From: RYN-230 sp963851025
Lineage (GTDB): Bacteria; Actinomycetota; Actinomycetes; Streptosporangiales; Streptosporangiaceae
DNA length: 64,000 bases
Direction of reading: 5' to 3'
Assembly (NCBI GenBank): GCA_963851025.1
Contig: CAWKOA010000035.1
Coordinates: 124,001 to 188,000, forward strand
The notes beneath the pieces are model-generated. The model was not told the origin of the DNA. It saw only the letters and a list, made by a program, of their open reading frames with translations, and did not search any database. Position 1 is the first letter of the stretch, and every line of letters begins with the position of its first letter. Below are positions 19,186 through 29,979 of the stretch, piece by piece. Made by a program: the position numbers and the translations under genes.

Positions 19186-19239
19186 ATGCTGGTGCCCGGC
19201 CACGACACCGCGGCCGGGCACCAGCGCCGAGCATCGTGA
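19186..19239 (+). CDS. 17-codon leader mini-ORF overlapping the dppB start
   Basis: ATG 19186 opens a short frame coding MLVPGHDTAAGHQRRAS and stops with TGA at 19237-19239, overlapping the dppB GTG (GTGA). It is preceded by a good ribosome site (GGGAGAAAGTGAGG), whereas dppB itself has none. Nearly the whole frame lies in a strong hairpin. Translation of this ORF would open the hairpin and reinitiate at dppB. No homology is claimed. The case rests on site, spacing and overlap only. Confidence 0.5.
   Translation: MLVPGHDTAAGHQRRAS
19188..19225 (+). promoter_or_regulatory. 14-bp perfect stem hairpin between dppA and dppB
   Basis: GCTGGTGCCCGGCC (19188-19201) pairs perfectly with GGCCGGGCACCAGC (19212-19225) around a 10-nt loop. 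GATGC (19185) can also pair with GCATC (19231-19235). Such a structure behind the binding-protein gene would stabilise dppA message or reduce read-through into the permease genes. Confidence 0.8.
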
Positions 19240-20243
19240 TCACATTCATCATCCGGCGGCTGATCGCCACCGTCTTCCTGCTGATCGTGGTCAGCATGAT
19301 CGTGTACGCGATCTTCTTCCTCCTCCCGCGGCTGGCCGGGCAGAACACCTACCAGCTCGCCACGCAGTTCGTCGGCCGCAACCCGAACCGGGCGGCGGTG
19401 CTCGCGATCGAGGACAAGCTGGGGCTCAACTCGCCGCTGTACCTGCAGTACGGCCGCTTCCTCAAGGCGATCGTGTTCGGCACGCACTACAACAGCGGGA
19501 CGAGCACCACGTACTGCCCGCCGCCGTGCTTCGGCTACTCCTTCAAGACCCAGCAGCCGGTCTGGCCGCAGATGGTCAGCGACATCCCGGTCACGCTCTC
19601 GCTGGCCGTCGGGGCGGCGATCATCTGGCTGATTGGCGGGGTGTCGATCGGCGTGCTCTCCGCCCTGCGCCGCGGCACCTTCTTCGACCGGTTCTCGATG
19701 GGAGTCGCGCTGCTGGGGGTGTCTCTCCCGATCTTCTTCACCGGCCTGATCCTGCTCGAGCTGTTCAGCTACAAGTGGCCCATCTTCCCCAACGTCCAGT
19801 TCGTGCCGTTCACCCAGAACCCGTACCTGTGGGCCCGGAACCTGGTCCTGCCCTGGATCTGCCTGGCCTTCCTCTACGCGGCCCTGTACGCCCGGCTGAC
19901 CCGGGCAGGCATGCTGGAGACGATGAGCGAGGACTACATCCGCACCGCGCGGGCCAAGGGCCTGCGCGAGCGGAAGGTGATCTTCAAGCACGGGCTGCGC
20001 GCGGCGCTGACCCCGATCGTCACGATCTTCGGCATGGACATCGGCCTGCTGCTCGGCGGGGCGATCATCACCGAGTACACGTTCTCGCTGCACGGCCTCG
20101 GCTTGTTCACCATCGAGGCGGTGCAGAACCAGGACCTGCCGGAGATCCTGGGCGTCACGATGCTGGCCGCGTTCTTCATCGTCGTCGCCAACCTGGTGGT
20201 AGACATCCTCTACGCCGTGGTCGACCCAAGGGTGAGGACCTGA
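19236..20243 (+). CDS. dppB: Peptide ABC transporter permease (DppB/OppB type)
   Basis: A 335-residue inner-membrane permease with about six helices. It begins MITFIIRRLIATVFLLIVVS, typical of DppB. The EAA loop is seen in EDYIRTARAKGLRERKVIFK. An unusual Cys/Pro-rich insertion (YCPPPCFGYSF) lies in the first extracellular loop. The GTG start overlaps a 17-codon mini-ORF and has no ribosome site of its own, suggesting coupled translation. The stop overlaps the dppD ATG by one base. Confidence 0.9.
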   Translation: MITFIIRRLIATVFLLIVVSMIVYAIFFLLPRLAGQNTYQLATQFVGRNPNRAAVLAIEDKLGLNSPLYLQYGRFLKAIVFGTHYNSGTSTTYCPPPCFGYSFKTQQPVWPQMVSDIPVTLSLAVGAAIIWLIGGVSIGVLSALRRGTFFDRFSMGVALLGVSLPIFFTGLILLELFSYKWPIFPNVQFVPFTQNPYLWARNLVLPWICLAFLYAALYARLTRAGMLETMSEDYIRTARAKGLRERKVIFKHGLRAALTPIVTIFGMDIGLLLGGAIITEYTFSLHGLGLFTIEAVQNQDLPEILGVTMLAAFFIVVANLVVDILYAVVDPRVRT

Positions 20244-21301
20244 TGCCCGACACGCTGCTCGAGGTCAGGGACCTGCGGATCCAGTTCCCGACCGACGACG
20301 GCCTGGTGAAAGCGGTCGACGGGGTCTCGTTCAGCCTCGACCGCGGGGCCACCCTGGGCATCGTCGGCGAGTCGGGATCCGGGAAGAGCGTCACCAGCCT
20401 CGGCATCATGGGCCTGCACCAGGGCACCAACGCCCAGATCACCGGGAGCATCCGGCTGGACGGCGAGGAACTCGTCGGTGCCCCGTCGTCCCGGGTCCGC
20501 GAACTGCGCGGCAGCAAGATGGCGATGATCTTCCAGGACCCGCTGTCCGCGCTGCACCCCTACTACACGGTCGGCGCCCAGATCGCCGAGGCGTACCTGG
20601 TGCACAACCAGGTGGGCAAGAAGGTGGCCCGCAAGCACGCGGTCGACATGCTCGGCCGGGTCGGCATCCCGCAGCCCGCCTCCCGCGTCGATGACTACCC
20701 GCACCAGTTCTCCGGCGGTATGCGGCAGCGCGCCATGATCGCCATGGCGCTGAGCTGCGACCCGGAACTGCTGATCGCCGACGAGCCGACGACCGCGCTG
20801 GACGTCACGGTCCAGGCCCAGATCCTGGACCTGATCTGGGACCTGCAGCAGGAGTACCACTCGGCGGTCATCATCATCACCCACGACCTGGGGGTTGTCG
20901 CCGAGTTGTCCGATGACATCCTGGTCATGTACGCAGGCCGGATGGCGGAATACAGCAAGGCCGAGGACATCTTCGACCGGCCGGGTCACCCCTACACCTG
21001 GGGCCTGCTCGCCTCCATGCCCCGCATCGACGAAGCGCGCCTGGAGCGGCTCATCCCGATCAAGGGCACCCCGCCGAGCCTGATCAACGTCCCGTCCGGG
21101 TGCCCGTTCCATCCCCGGTGCCGTTACGCCGGCCTGACCGACGGGCGCAGCCAGACCGAGGTTCCCGAGCTGCGTGAGGTGGAACCCGGGCACCTGGTCG
21201 CCTGCCACCTGACGGCCGACCAGCGGCGGGCGTCCCGGGCCGAGCAGCTCCTCGGGGAGATCGACGAGCCGTCCATCCCGACCACGCAGGGGGACGTGTG
21301 A
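20243..21301 (+). CDS. dppD: Peptide ABC transporter ATP-binding protein (DppD type)
   Basis: A 352-residue cytoplasmic ATPase. It has Walker A GESGSGKS, Q-loop FQDPLSALHP, signature FSGGMRQR, Walker B LLIADEPTTALD and the H-loop ITHD. The C-terminal oligopeptide-transporter extension carries SGCPFHPRCRYA, the Cys-rich segment that in relatives can hold an iron-sulphur cluster. It is intact. It overlaps dppB by one base and dppF by GTGA. Confidence 0.93.
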   Translation: MPDTLLEVRDLRIQFPTDDGLVKAVDGVSFSLDRGATLGIVGESGSGKSVTSLGIMGLHQGTNAQITGSIRLDGEELVGAPSSRVRELRGSKMAMIFQDPLSALHPYYTVGAQIAEAYLVHNQVGKKVARKHAVDMLGRVGIPQPASRVDDYPHQFSGGMRQRAMIAMALSCDPELLIADEPTTALDVTVQAQILDLIWDLQQEYHSAVIIITHDLGVVAELSDDILVMYAGRMAEYSKAEDIFDRPGHPYTWGLLASMPRIDEARLERLIPIKGTPPSLINVPSGCPFHPRCRYAGLTDGRSQTEVPELREVEPGHLVACHLTADQRRASRAEQLLGEIDEPSIPTTQGDV

Positions 21302-22360
21302 GCACCCCAGTCAGCACCGCCGGGACCACGGGCGCCAGCGGGAGCGGGGGCGATGCCCTGCTCGAGGTGTCCGGGCTGATGAAGTACTTCCCGGTGACCC
21401 GGGGCGTCATCTTCCGCCAGAAGATTGGCGCGGTCCAGGCCGTGGACAAGGTGGACTTCTCCGTGCCCGCCGGCCAGACGCTGGGCCTGGTGGGCGAGTC
21501 CGGCTGCGGCAAGACCACGACCGGGCGGCTGCTCACCCGGCTGCTCGAGCCGACCGGCGGGCAGATCATGTTCGACGGCCGGGACATCACCCACCTGTCG
21601 GGCCGGCCAGATGCGGCCGCTGCGCCGTGACATCCAGATGATCTTCCAGGACCCGTACTCGTCGCTGAACCCGCGGCACACGGTCGGCGGGATCATCGGG
21701 GCGCCGCTGCGGCTGCAGAAGGTCAAGACCGAGAAAGGCATCAAGGCCACCGTCCAGGAACTGCTGGAGCTGGTCGGGCTCAACCCGGAGCACTACAACC
21801 GCTACCCGCACGAGTTCTCCGGCGGGCAGCGCCAGCGCATCGGGATCGCGCGCACCCTCGCGCTGCGGCCCAAGCTGATCGTGGCGGACGAGCCGGTCTC
21901 GGCCCTGGACGTGTCGATCCAGGCCCAGGTGATCAACCTGCTCGAGGACCTGCAGAGCGAGCTGGGCCTGACTTACGTGGTCATCGCGCACGACCTGTCG
22001 GTGGTACGGCACATCAGCGACCAGGTGGCGGTCATGTACCTCGGCAAGATCGTCGAGCTGGCCGAGCCGGGACCAGCTGTACGCCCGCCCCCGGCATCCC
22101 TACACGGTCGCGCTGATGTCCGCCGTCCCCGTGCCGCAGCCGGTGCGCGTGCGAGGGGCGCAGGGGACGCCGTGAGCGCATCCGGCTGTCCGGTGACGTG
22201 CCCAGCCCGCTGAACCCGCCGCCGGCCTGCCGGTTCCACACCCGGTGCTGGAAGGCGCAGGAGGTGTGCCGGACGCAGGAGCCGCCGCTCAGCCGAGCTG
22301 GTCCCGGGCCACCAGGTGGCCTGCCACTTCCCGGAGAACACCGCCGCCGCTGCCGGGTAG
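21298..22360 (+). CDS. dppF: Peptide ABC transporter ATP-binding protein (DppF type), about four frameshifts
   Basis: The second ATPase of the importer, about 352 residues when joined. Walker A GESGCGKTT is in the first frame. Q-loop FQDPYSSLNPRH, signature FSGGQRQR and Walker B LIVADEPVSALD are in the second. The C-terminal extension (PPACRFHTRCWKAQEVCRTQ) lies in a third. Breaks near 21608, 22068, 22163 and 22297 all fit single inserted bases and restore DQLYARPRHPYTVALMS and AELVPGHQVACHFPEN before a TAG at 22358. Such density in 1 kb of an otherwise conserved gene points to sequence error. Confidence 0.88.
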
Positions 22361-22470
22361 CGCCTGCCGGGACCGTCGGCGGACTTACCCAGAACGCCGG
22401 CCCGGGACGATCGGGGCACTCCCACCGGTGTGCGACGATGGGGGAAGGAACGCTGCCGAGGGGAGCGGCC

Positions 22471-22935
22471 ATGACATACAGCCAGTTCGAATGGCTCCCG
22501 CTGTGCGGGGGACTGACGCTCCTCGGGCTGATCATCAGCTGGGTGGTCTGGCGGCGGCGGGGAGCGGCCGCAGGATTGCGCTGGGCGGCCGTATCGCTGC
22601 TGCCCCTGGCCGCCTACCTGACCCACGCGGTCAAGATGCTGTGGCAGATCGGCTCCGCGATCGGCAGCTTCGCGACCTCGTTCATCTTCTCCCCGCAGGT
22701 CTGGGCCGGCGTGGCGCTGACCGGCCTGGCCGTCGTGCTGTTCGTGGTGTCCGGCACCATGCGCGGCCGGCGCCGTAAGTCCGGCACCGCCGGAGCCGAC
22801 GGCCCGGCCCCGGTGGCCGGTCAGCCGGGCGCCCCGGCCGGGAAGGCGCTCAAGCCGGCCAAGAGCAAGGCCCCCGCCGTCGACGACGACCTCGGGGATG
22901 TCGCCGACATCCTGCGGCGGCACAACATCCACTGA
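22471..22935 (+). CDS. Small integral membrane protein of unknown function
   Basis: A 154-residue protein I do not recognise by name. Three hydrophobic segments are visible: LCGGLTLLGLIISWVVW, WAAVSLLPLAAYLTHAVKML and VWAGVALTGLAVVLFVVSG. The C-terminal half is cytoplasmic, with RGRRRK, a Pro/Ala/Lys linker and an acidic end (VDDDLGDVADILRRHNIH). That C-terminal end resembles a short helical docking motif. A GAGGGGAG site precedes the ATG. It lies 110 bp after dppF and is convergent with the RecB-like gene. Confidence 0.75.
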   Translation: MTYSQFEWLPLCGGLTLLGLIISWVVWRRRGAAAGLRWAAVSLLPLAAYLTHAVKMLWQIGSAIGSFATSFIFSPQVWAGVALTGLAVVLFVVSGTMRGRRRKSGTAGADGPAPVAGQPGAPAGKALKPAKSKAPAVDDDLGDVADILRRHNIH

Positions 22936-22957
22936 GCGATCCCCGAGCTGGCCTGGC

Positions 22958-23961
<1,004 letters not shown>

Positions 23962-24071
23962 GCCTGGGAGAGTAGGGGAAGCCTCCGACAGTTGCCGGGC
24001 TTTGCCGCCGGTTCCGCGCCACCGCCGCCCGCACCGGCGCGGCGGGCGCGTCCAGGGGGCCACCCAGCACG

Positions 24072-24077
24072 TAGCAT
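24072..24077 (+). promoter_or_regulatory. -10 element TAGCAT, leaderless spacing
   Basis: TAGCAT ends 6 nt before the GTG at 24084, with no ribosome site between. Confidence 0.4.
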
Positions 24078-24083
24078 CAACCT

Positions 24084-25338
24084 GTGGCAGGCACACCGCC
24101 CGAACGGCCCTCGCCGCAGGGGTCGGGTCCCGGAGTGAGGATCGCGCGGCCCTTCGGGATACCCGTATACATCTCGCCGTACTGGTTCCTGATCGCCGGG
24201 CTTGTTCGTCTTCCTGTACGGGAACAGCGCGGCGCTGGCCGGCTCGAGCGGGGTCCGCTACGTGGTGGCCGCCGCCTTCGTGGTGCTGCTGTACGTGTCC
24301 GTCCTGATCCACGAGCTGAGCCACTCCCTGGTCGCCCGCGGGTTCGGGCTGCCGGTGCGCCGGATCCTGCTCTACCCGCTGGGCGGCTTCTCCGAGATCG
24401 AGCAGGAGCCGCCCACGCCCGGGCGCGAGTTCCTGGTCTCGGCGGCCGGCCCGCTGCTCTCGCTGGTCCTGGCCGCGCTCGGCTGGGGGTGCTGCTGGTC
24501 ACCCACCTGGGCGGGCTGCCCGGGCCTGCTCATCGAGCAGCTGGTCTGGGCCAATCTGCTGGTCGGGATCTTCAACCTGCTGCCCGGGCTGCCGCTGGAC
24601 GGCGGCCGGATGCTCCGCGCCGGGGTGTGGAAGGCGACCGGCAGGCCGGGCACGGCGACCATCGTCGCGGCCTGGGCCGGCCGGGTGCTGGCCGTGGCCG
24701 TGCTGGTGGTGCCGGTCGCCCTGCTCGTCGCGGCGGGCCAGCAGGTCCAGATCTTCGACGTGGTGTGGCTCGGCGTCATCGCCGCCTTCATGTGGGTGGG
24801 CGCGAGCCAGTCGCTGAAGGTCACCCGGGTCCGCGAGCGGCTGCCCGGCCTGCAGGCCAGGACGCTGGCCCGGCGGGCCATCCCGATCCCGGCCACCCTC
24901 CCGCTGGCCGAGGCCATCCGGCGGGCCGACGCGGCCGGGGCCCGCGCGCTGGTCATCGTCGATCACGACGACAAGCCGATCGCGATCGTGAACGAGACCG
25001 CGGTGATGGCCACCCCGCCGCAGCGCAGGCCGTGGGTGGACGCCGGGTCGCTGGCCCGGACCATCGACAGCGGCCTGGTGCTGCCCGCCGACCTGTCCGG
25101 GATGGCGCTGCTCGAGGCGGTCCGCCGCGCGCCGGCCACCGAGTACCTGCTGGTCGAGCCCTCCGGGCAGGTCTTCGGAGTGCTGTCGGCCAGTGACCTC
25201 GACCACGCCTTCGCCGAGCGTCTAGACGCTGCCGGGCCGCGTCGCCCGCCCGGGCGCCGTCCGGCGGCAGCGGGCCACGCCACGCCACCTCGGCTGGGGC
25301 CAGGGCACGCCCCGGCCCGGCTACCCTGGCGGGCGTGA
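24084..25338 (+). CDS. Site-2 protease family (M50) with CBS domains, frameshifted near 24198
   Basis: A membrane metalloprotease of about 417 residues related to SpoIVFB/Rip3. It starts IARPFGIPVYISPYWFLIAG. The zinc motif HELSH lies in a hydrophobic helix (YVSVLIHELSHSLVARGFG), and the third ligand is in NLLPGLPLDGGRMLRA. After several membrane helices the C-terminal third holds a CBS pair (LPLAEAIRRADAAGARALVI; MALLEAVRRAPATEYLLVEP). One extra G in a GGG run at about 24198 splits the gene. The last 40 residues are Pro/Ala-rich. It overlaps trmI by GTGA. Confidence 0.87.
25322..25327 (+). promoter_or_regulatory. -10-like TACCCT ahead of trmI
   Basis: TACCCT lies 7 nt before the trmI GTG, inside the end of the protease gene. 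It would allow a leaderless trmI message in addition to operon transcription. Confidence 0.3.
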
Positions 25339-26254
25339 TCCGTCAGCGCCGCGGCCCGTTCGCCCCTGGAGACCAGGTCCAGCTCACCGACCCCAAGGGC
25401 CGCAAGCACCTGCGTGCTCCTGGCCGAGGGGCGCACGTTCCACACCCACCGGGGCGGGCTGGCCCACGACGACCTGATCGGCGCCCCGGAGGGCACCGTG
25501 GTGAAGTCCTCCGGCGGCACGCCGTACGTGGCGCTCCGGCCGCTGCTGGCCGACTTCACGCTGTCCATGGGCCGCGGCGCCGCCGTCGTCTACCCGAAGG
25601 ACGCGGCCCAGATCATCGCGCTGGCCGACATCTTCCCGGGCGCCCGGGTGCTGGAGGCGGGAGCGGGCTCGGGCGCGCTGTCCTGCTGGCTGCTGCGCAG
25701 CGTGGGCGAGGACGGGCTGCTGGTCTCCTACGAGCGCCGCGCGGATTTCGCCGACATCGCCCGGGGCAACGTGGAGCGTTTCTTCGGCGGCCCGCATCCC
25801 GCCTGGCAGCTCCGGGTCGGGGACCTCATGGAGGTCACCGCCGGCCCGGCGCGGGGCGGACGGCGCAGCGGGGACGGCCGCGGCGGCCGGCCGCGCCGGG
25901 CCTGCGGATAGTTTCGACCGGGTGGTACTGGACATGCTGGCGCCATGGGAGTTCGCGCGCGTGGCGGCCGACGCGCTCATCCCCGGCGGGGTGCTGTGCT
26001 GCTACGTCGCGACCGTGACCCAGCTGTCCCGGACCGTGGAGTCGATCCGGGAGCAGGCCAGCTTCGACGAGCCGGCCGCCTGGGAGTCGATGGTCCGCGG
26101 CTGGCACGTTGACGGGCTGGCGGTGCGGCCAGAGCACCGGATGGTCGGTCATACAGGATTTCTCATCACGGCACGGCGGCTCGCTCAGGGAATCACCGCA
26201 CCACCGCGAAGGCGCAGGCCCGCGAAGGGTTCCCGGGAGGAGCCTGATCAGTGA
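25335..26254 (+). CDS. trmI: tRNA (adenine-58-N1)-methyltransferase TrmI, two or more frameshifts
   Basis: SAM-dependent enzyme that makes m1A58 in tRNA, an ortholog of Rv2118c. The N-terminal small domain reads GPFAPGDQVQLTDPKGRKH, then EGRTFHTHRGGLAHDDLIG. The Rossmann core has motif I VLEAGAGSGALSCWLLR and ends with RVVLDMLAPWEFARVAADAL, the aspartate of motif IV. The frame breaks near 25413 and 25910, and the break leads back into DSFDRVVLDML. The joined length is about 305 residues. It lies directly upstream of mpa, as in other actinobacteria. Confidence 0.9.
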
Positions 26255-26302
26255 GAATGTCAGCGGCAGGCGGCGCGAGGTTACGCCAGGGCCTCAGATA
26301 GG

Positions 26303-26308
26303 TAGGGT
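26303..26308 (+). promoter_or_regulatory. -10 element TAGGGT upstream of mpa
   Basis: TAGGGT lies 35 nt before the mpa GTG. The same hexamer precedes prcB (30282) and pafA (34530), suggesting a shared promoter type for proteasome genes. No clear -35 is seen. Confidence 0.45.
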
Positions 26309-26343
26309 CTAAGTGAAGTCTGCTCTCGGAAGGGGGTGGGGGC

Positions 26344-28174
26344 GTGGCCACTCGGGATGAAGGATCGCGCGCCGCGCGGAACGATGACCAGGTTCAGGGC
26401 CTCACCACGCAGATCTCCTTCCTCGAGGAGGAGGTGGCAGTGCTGAGGCGGAGGCTGGCTGACTCGCCCAGGCATGTCCGGCTTCTCGAGGAGCGCCTGC
26501 GTGAGACCGAAGCCAGCCTGGCTTCGGTCACGGGCCAGAATGAGCGGCTGGCCGACACCCTCCGCGAGGCGCGCGACCAGATCGTGGCGCTCAAGGAGGA
26601 AGTCGACCGGCTGGCCCAGCCGCCCTCCGGCTTCGGCGTGTTCCTGGAGGCCTGCGAGGACGGCACCGCGGACGTGTTCACCGGCGGCCGGAAGATGCGC
26701 GTCAGCGTCAGCCCGGCGGTCGAGCTGGAGAAGCTGCGGCCGGGCCAGGAAGTCGTGCTGAACGAGGCCCTCAACGTGGTGATCGCCCAGGGGTACGAGA
26801 CCGTGGGCGAGGTCGTCATGCTCAAGGAACTCCTCGAGGGCGGCGACCGGGCGCTGGTGATCTCGCACGCCGACGAGGAGCGCGTGGTCCGGCTGGCCGA
26901 GCCGCTGCTCGACTCGGTCCTGCGCGCGGGGGACTCGCTGCTGCTCGAGCCGCGCTCCGGCTACGTGTACGAGCGCATCCCCAAGGCCGAGGTCGAGGAG
27001 CTCATCCTCGAGGAAGTGCCGGACATCGCCTACTCCGACATCGGCGGCCTCAGCTCCCAGATCGTCCAGATCCGGGACGCGGTGGAGCTCCCGTACCTGC
27101 ACGCGGACCTGTTCCGGGAGCACCAGCTGCGGCCGCCCAAGGGCGTGCTGCTGTACGGGCCGCCGGGATGCGGCAAGACGCTGATCGCCAAGGCGGTGGC
27201 CAACTCGCTGGCCAAGCAGGTCGCGGCCCGGACCGCGGCGCAGCGGGCGGAGAGCGGCGAGGACCAGCCGAGGAGCCGGGCCGGCAAGGCCGCAAGGGCC
27301 AGGCCAAGGAAGGCAAGAGCTTCTTCCTCAACATCAAGGGCCCGGAGCTGCTCAACAAGTACGTCGGCGAGACCGAGCGGCACATCAGGCTGGTGTTCCA
27401 GCGGGCCCGGGAGAAGGCCAGCGAGGGCATGCCGGTCATCGTGTTCTTCGACGAGATGGACTCGATCTTCCGGACCCGCGGCTCGGGCGTCTCCAGCGAC
27501 GTGGAGAACACGATCGTGCCCCAGCTGCTGTCAGCGAGATCGACGGCGTGGAGGGCCTGGAGAACGTCATCGTGATCGGGGCCTCCAACCGGGAGGACAT
27601 GATCGACCCGGCCATCCTGCGGCCCGGCCGGCTCGACGTGAAGATCAAGATCGAGCGCCCGGACGCCGAGGCGGCGAAGGACATCTTCTCCAAGTACGTG
27701 CTGACCGAGCTGCCGCTGCACCCGGACGACCTGGCCGAGCACGGGTCGTCCCGCGAGGCCACGGTGGACGCCATGATCCAGCGGGTCGTGGAGCGCATGT
27801 ACAGCGAGACCGAGGAGAACCGGTTCCTGGAGGTCACCTACGCCAACGGGGACAAGGAGGTCCTGTACTTCAAGGACTTCAACTCCGGCGCGATGATCGA
27901 GAACATCGTGGCCCGGGCCAAGAAGATGGCCATCAAGGAGTTCCTCGACACGGGGCAGAAGGGCATGCGCGTCGCCCACCTGCTGACCGCCTGCGTGGAC
28001 GAGTTCAGCGAGAACGAGGACCTGCCGAACACCACCAACCCGGACGACTGGGCCCGCATCTCCGGCAAGAAGGGCGAGCGGATCGTGTACATCAGGACCC
28101 TGGTTTCCGGCAAGCAGGGCACCGAGGCCGGGCGTTCCATCGACACGGTGGCCAATACCGGGCAGTACCTCTGA
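26344..28174 (+). CDS. mpa: Proteasome-activating ATPase Mpa/ARC, two frameshifts
   Basis: Hexameric AAA+ unfoldase that recognises pupylated proteins. The N-terminal coiled coil (about residues 15-85; QISFLEEEVAVLRRRLAD) binds Pup. Two OB folds follow (FGVFLEACEDGTADVFTGG). The AAA core has GPPGCGKT, VIVFFDEMDS and GASNREDMIDPAILRPGRLD. The C-terminus is GQYL, the gate-opening tail that docks into the core particle. Breaks near 27300 and 27532 are repaired to KAAKGQAKEGKSFFLNIKG and PQLLSEIDGVEGLENV, giving 609 residues, equal to M. tuberculosis Mpa as I recall it. A short Lys/Arg-rich insertion follows Walker A. Confidence 0.95.
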
Positions 28175-28228
28175 CCTGGGCAGGCGCAGGGCCGCGTTCC
28201 CGGCTGGCCGGCCCGTCACCGATATCGC

Positions 28229-28267
28229 GCCGGGCGCGTGCGGCGGGTCACCCGTCCCGCGCCCGGC
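28229..28267 (+). terminator. GC-rich hairpin between mpa and dop
   Basis: GCCGGGCGCG (28229-28238) pairs with CGCGCCCGGC (28258-28267) as a perfect 10-bp stem. The 19-nt spacer contains a further CGGGT/ACCCG pair. It sits 54 bp after mpa and 11 bp before the dop -10 element, so it probably limits read-through from mpa. Confidence 0.6.
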
Positions 28268-28277
28268 CGGCCGGCAC

Positions 28278-28283
28278 TAGGCT
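28278..28283 (+). promoter_or_regulatory. -10 element TAGGCT for a leaderless dop message
   Basis: TAGGCT ends 7 nt before the dop ATG with no ribosome site between. Identical TAGGCT elements precede helY (42432) and tatA (41062). Confidence 0.55.
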
Positions 28284-28290
28284 GCCTGAT

Positions 28291-29811
28291 ATGAGCGTGC
28301 GGCGGGTGATGGGGACGGAGACCGAGTTCGGCATCTCGGTCCCCGGTCAGCCTGGGGCGAATGCCATGGTCACTTCGTCCCAGGTCGTCAACGCCTACCA
28401 GGCGGCCACCTCGGCCCGCGCCCGGCGGGCGCGGTGGGACTTCGAGGAGGAGAACCCGCTGCGCGACGCCCGCGGGTTCGACCTGGCCCGGGAGTCCGCG
28501 GACGCCACCCAGCTGACCGACGAGGACCTCGGCCTGGCCAACGTGATACTGACCAACGGGGCCCGGCTGTACGTGGACCACGCGCACCCGGAGTACTCCG
28601 CGCCCGAGTGCACCAACCCGCTCGCCGCGGTCATCTGGGACAAGGCGGGGGAGCGGGTCATGGCGGAGGCCGCCGCCAAGGCCGCCACCGTGCCGGGCAG
28701 CGCCGCCCATCCAGCTCTACAAGAACAACACCGACAACAAGGGCGCCTCCTACGGCTGCCACGAGAACTACCTGATGCGCCGGGCGACGCCGTTCGCGGA
28801 CATCGTCCGGCACCTCACCCCGTTCTTCGTGTCCAGGCAGGTGGTCTGCGGGGCCGGGCGGGTCGGCCTCGGCGCGGACGGCCGCGAGGACGGGTTCCAG
28901 ATCAGCCAGCGGGCCGACTTCTTCGAGGTCGAGGTGGGCCTGGAAACCACGCTGAAGCGGCCCATCATCAACACCCGCGACGAGCCGCACGCGGACCCGG
29001 AGAAGTACCGCCGCCTGCACGTGATCATCGGCGACGCGAACATGAGCGAGGTCAGCACCTACCTCAAGCTCGGCACCACCGCGCTGGTCCTGGCCATGAT
29101 CGAGGACAAGTTCCTCGGCGGTGACCTGTCGATCGAGTCGCCGGTGGCCGAGCTCCGGGCCATCTCGCACGACCCGGCCTGCCGTCACCAGGTCACTCTG
29201 CGGGACGGCCGGAAGATGACCGGGGTCCAGCTCCAGATGGAGTACCTCGAGCTGGCCCGCAAGTACACCGAGGACAAGTTCGGCTCCGACGTCGATGAGA
29301 TGACCGCGGACGTGCTCGACCCGCTGGGAATCCGTGCTGACCAGGCTGGCCGAGGACCCGATGCTGGCGTCCCGCGAGCTGGACTGGGTGGCCAAGCTGG
29401 AGCTGCTGGAGGGCTACCGGACCCGGGAGGGGCTGGCCTGGGGCCATCCCAAGCTGCAGCTGGTGGACCTGCAGTACTCCGATGTCCGGCCCAACCGGGG
29501 CCTGTACAACCGGCTCGCCGCGCGGGGCCGGATGGTCCAGCTCGTCGTCGGAGGAGGACGTGAGCCGGGCCATCGAGTCCCCGCCGGAAGACACCCGGGC
29601 CTACTTCCGCGGCCGCTGCCTGCAGCAGTACCCGGAGTCGGTGGCCGCGGCCTCCTGGGATTCGGTGATCTTCGACATACCCGGGCGCGAGTCGCTGCAG
29701 CGGGTGCCGACCCTGGAGCCGCTGCGCGGGACCAGGGCGCACGTCGGCGGCCTGCTGGACCGGTGCCGGACCGCGGCCGAGCTGGTGGCCGCGCTGACCG
29801 GCCAGGACTGA
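28291..29811 (+). CDS. dop: Pup deamidase/depupylase Dop, three frameshifts
   Basis: Converts the Pup C-terminal Gln to Glu and removes Pup from substrates. It is a glutamine-synthetase-like fold. The start MSVRRVMGTETEFGISVPGQ contains the metal-binding ETE(F) glutamates. NGARLYVDHAHPEYSAPEC and YKNNTDNKGASYGCHENYLM are family blocks shared with PafA. The Dop-specific loop follows DFEEENPLRDARGFDL. Breaks near 28706, 29327 and 29543 all behave as single inserted bases and restore about 505 residues ending VAALTGQD. It lies between mpa and pup, as in other actinobacteria. Confidence 0.95.
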
Positions 29812-29966
29812 CCCGGCCTGGCCGCGCCGCTGGCCCGGGCCCGCGGCGCAGGTACCGGACCGGCCGCGGGCATTATTGAGCCGCCTGATCCCGATGCCCG
29901 ATTTCAGGGTTGGACAGGCCATCGGCAGGCGAGGATACGGTTAAGCCGAGGACGACCCTGTAGCAC

Positions 29967-29971
29967 GGAGG
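29967..29971 (+). promoter_or_regulatory. Strong ribosome binding site GGAGG of pup
   Basis: GGAGG lies 8 nt before the pup ATG. It is the strongest site in the proteasome cluster, in line with the need for large amounts of Pup. Confidence 0.7.
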
Positions 29972-29979
29972 TTTCGGGC

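Noticed and set aside
28291..29811. Programmed ribosomal frameshifting in dop, metH and others
   Set aside because: The break sites share no slippery heptamer or downstream structure, occur several times per gene and affect unrelated families. Sequence error is simpler.
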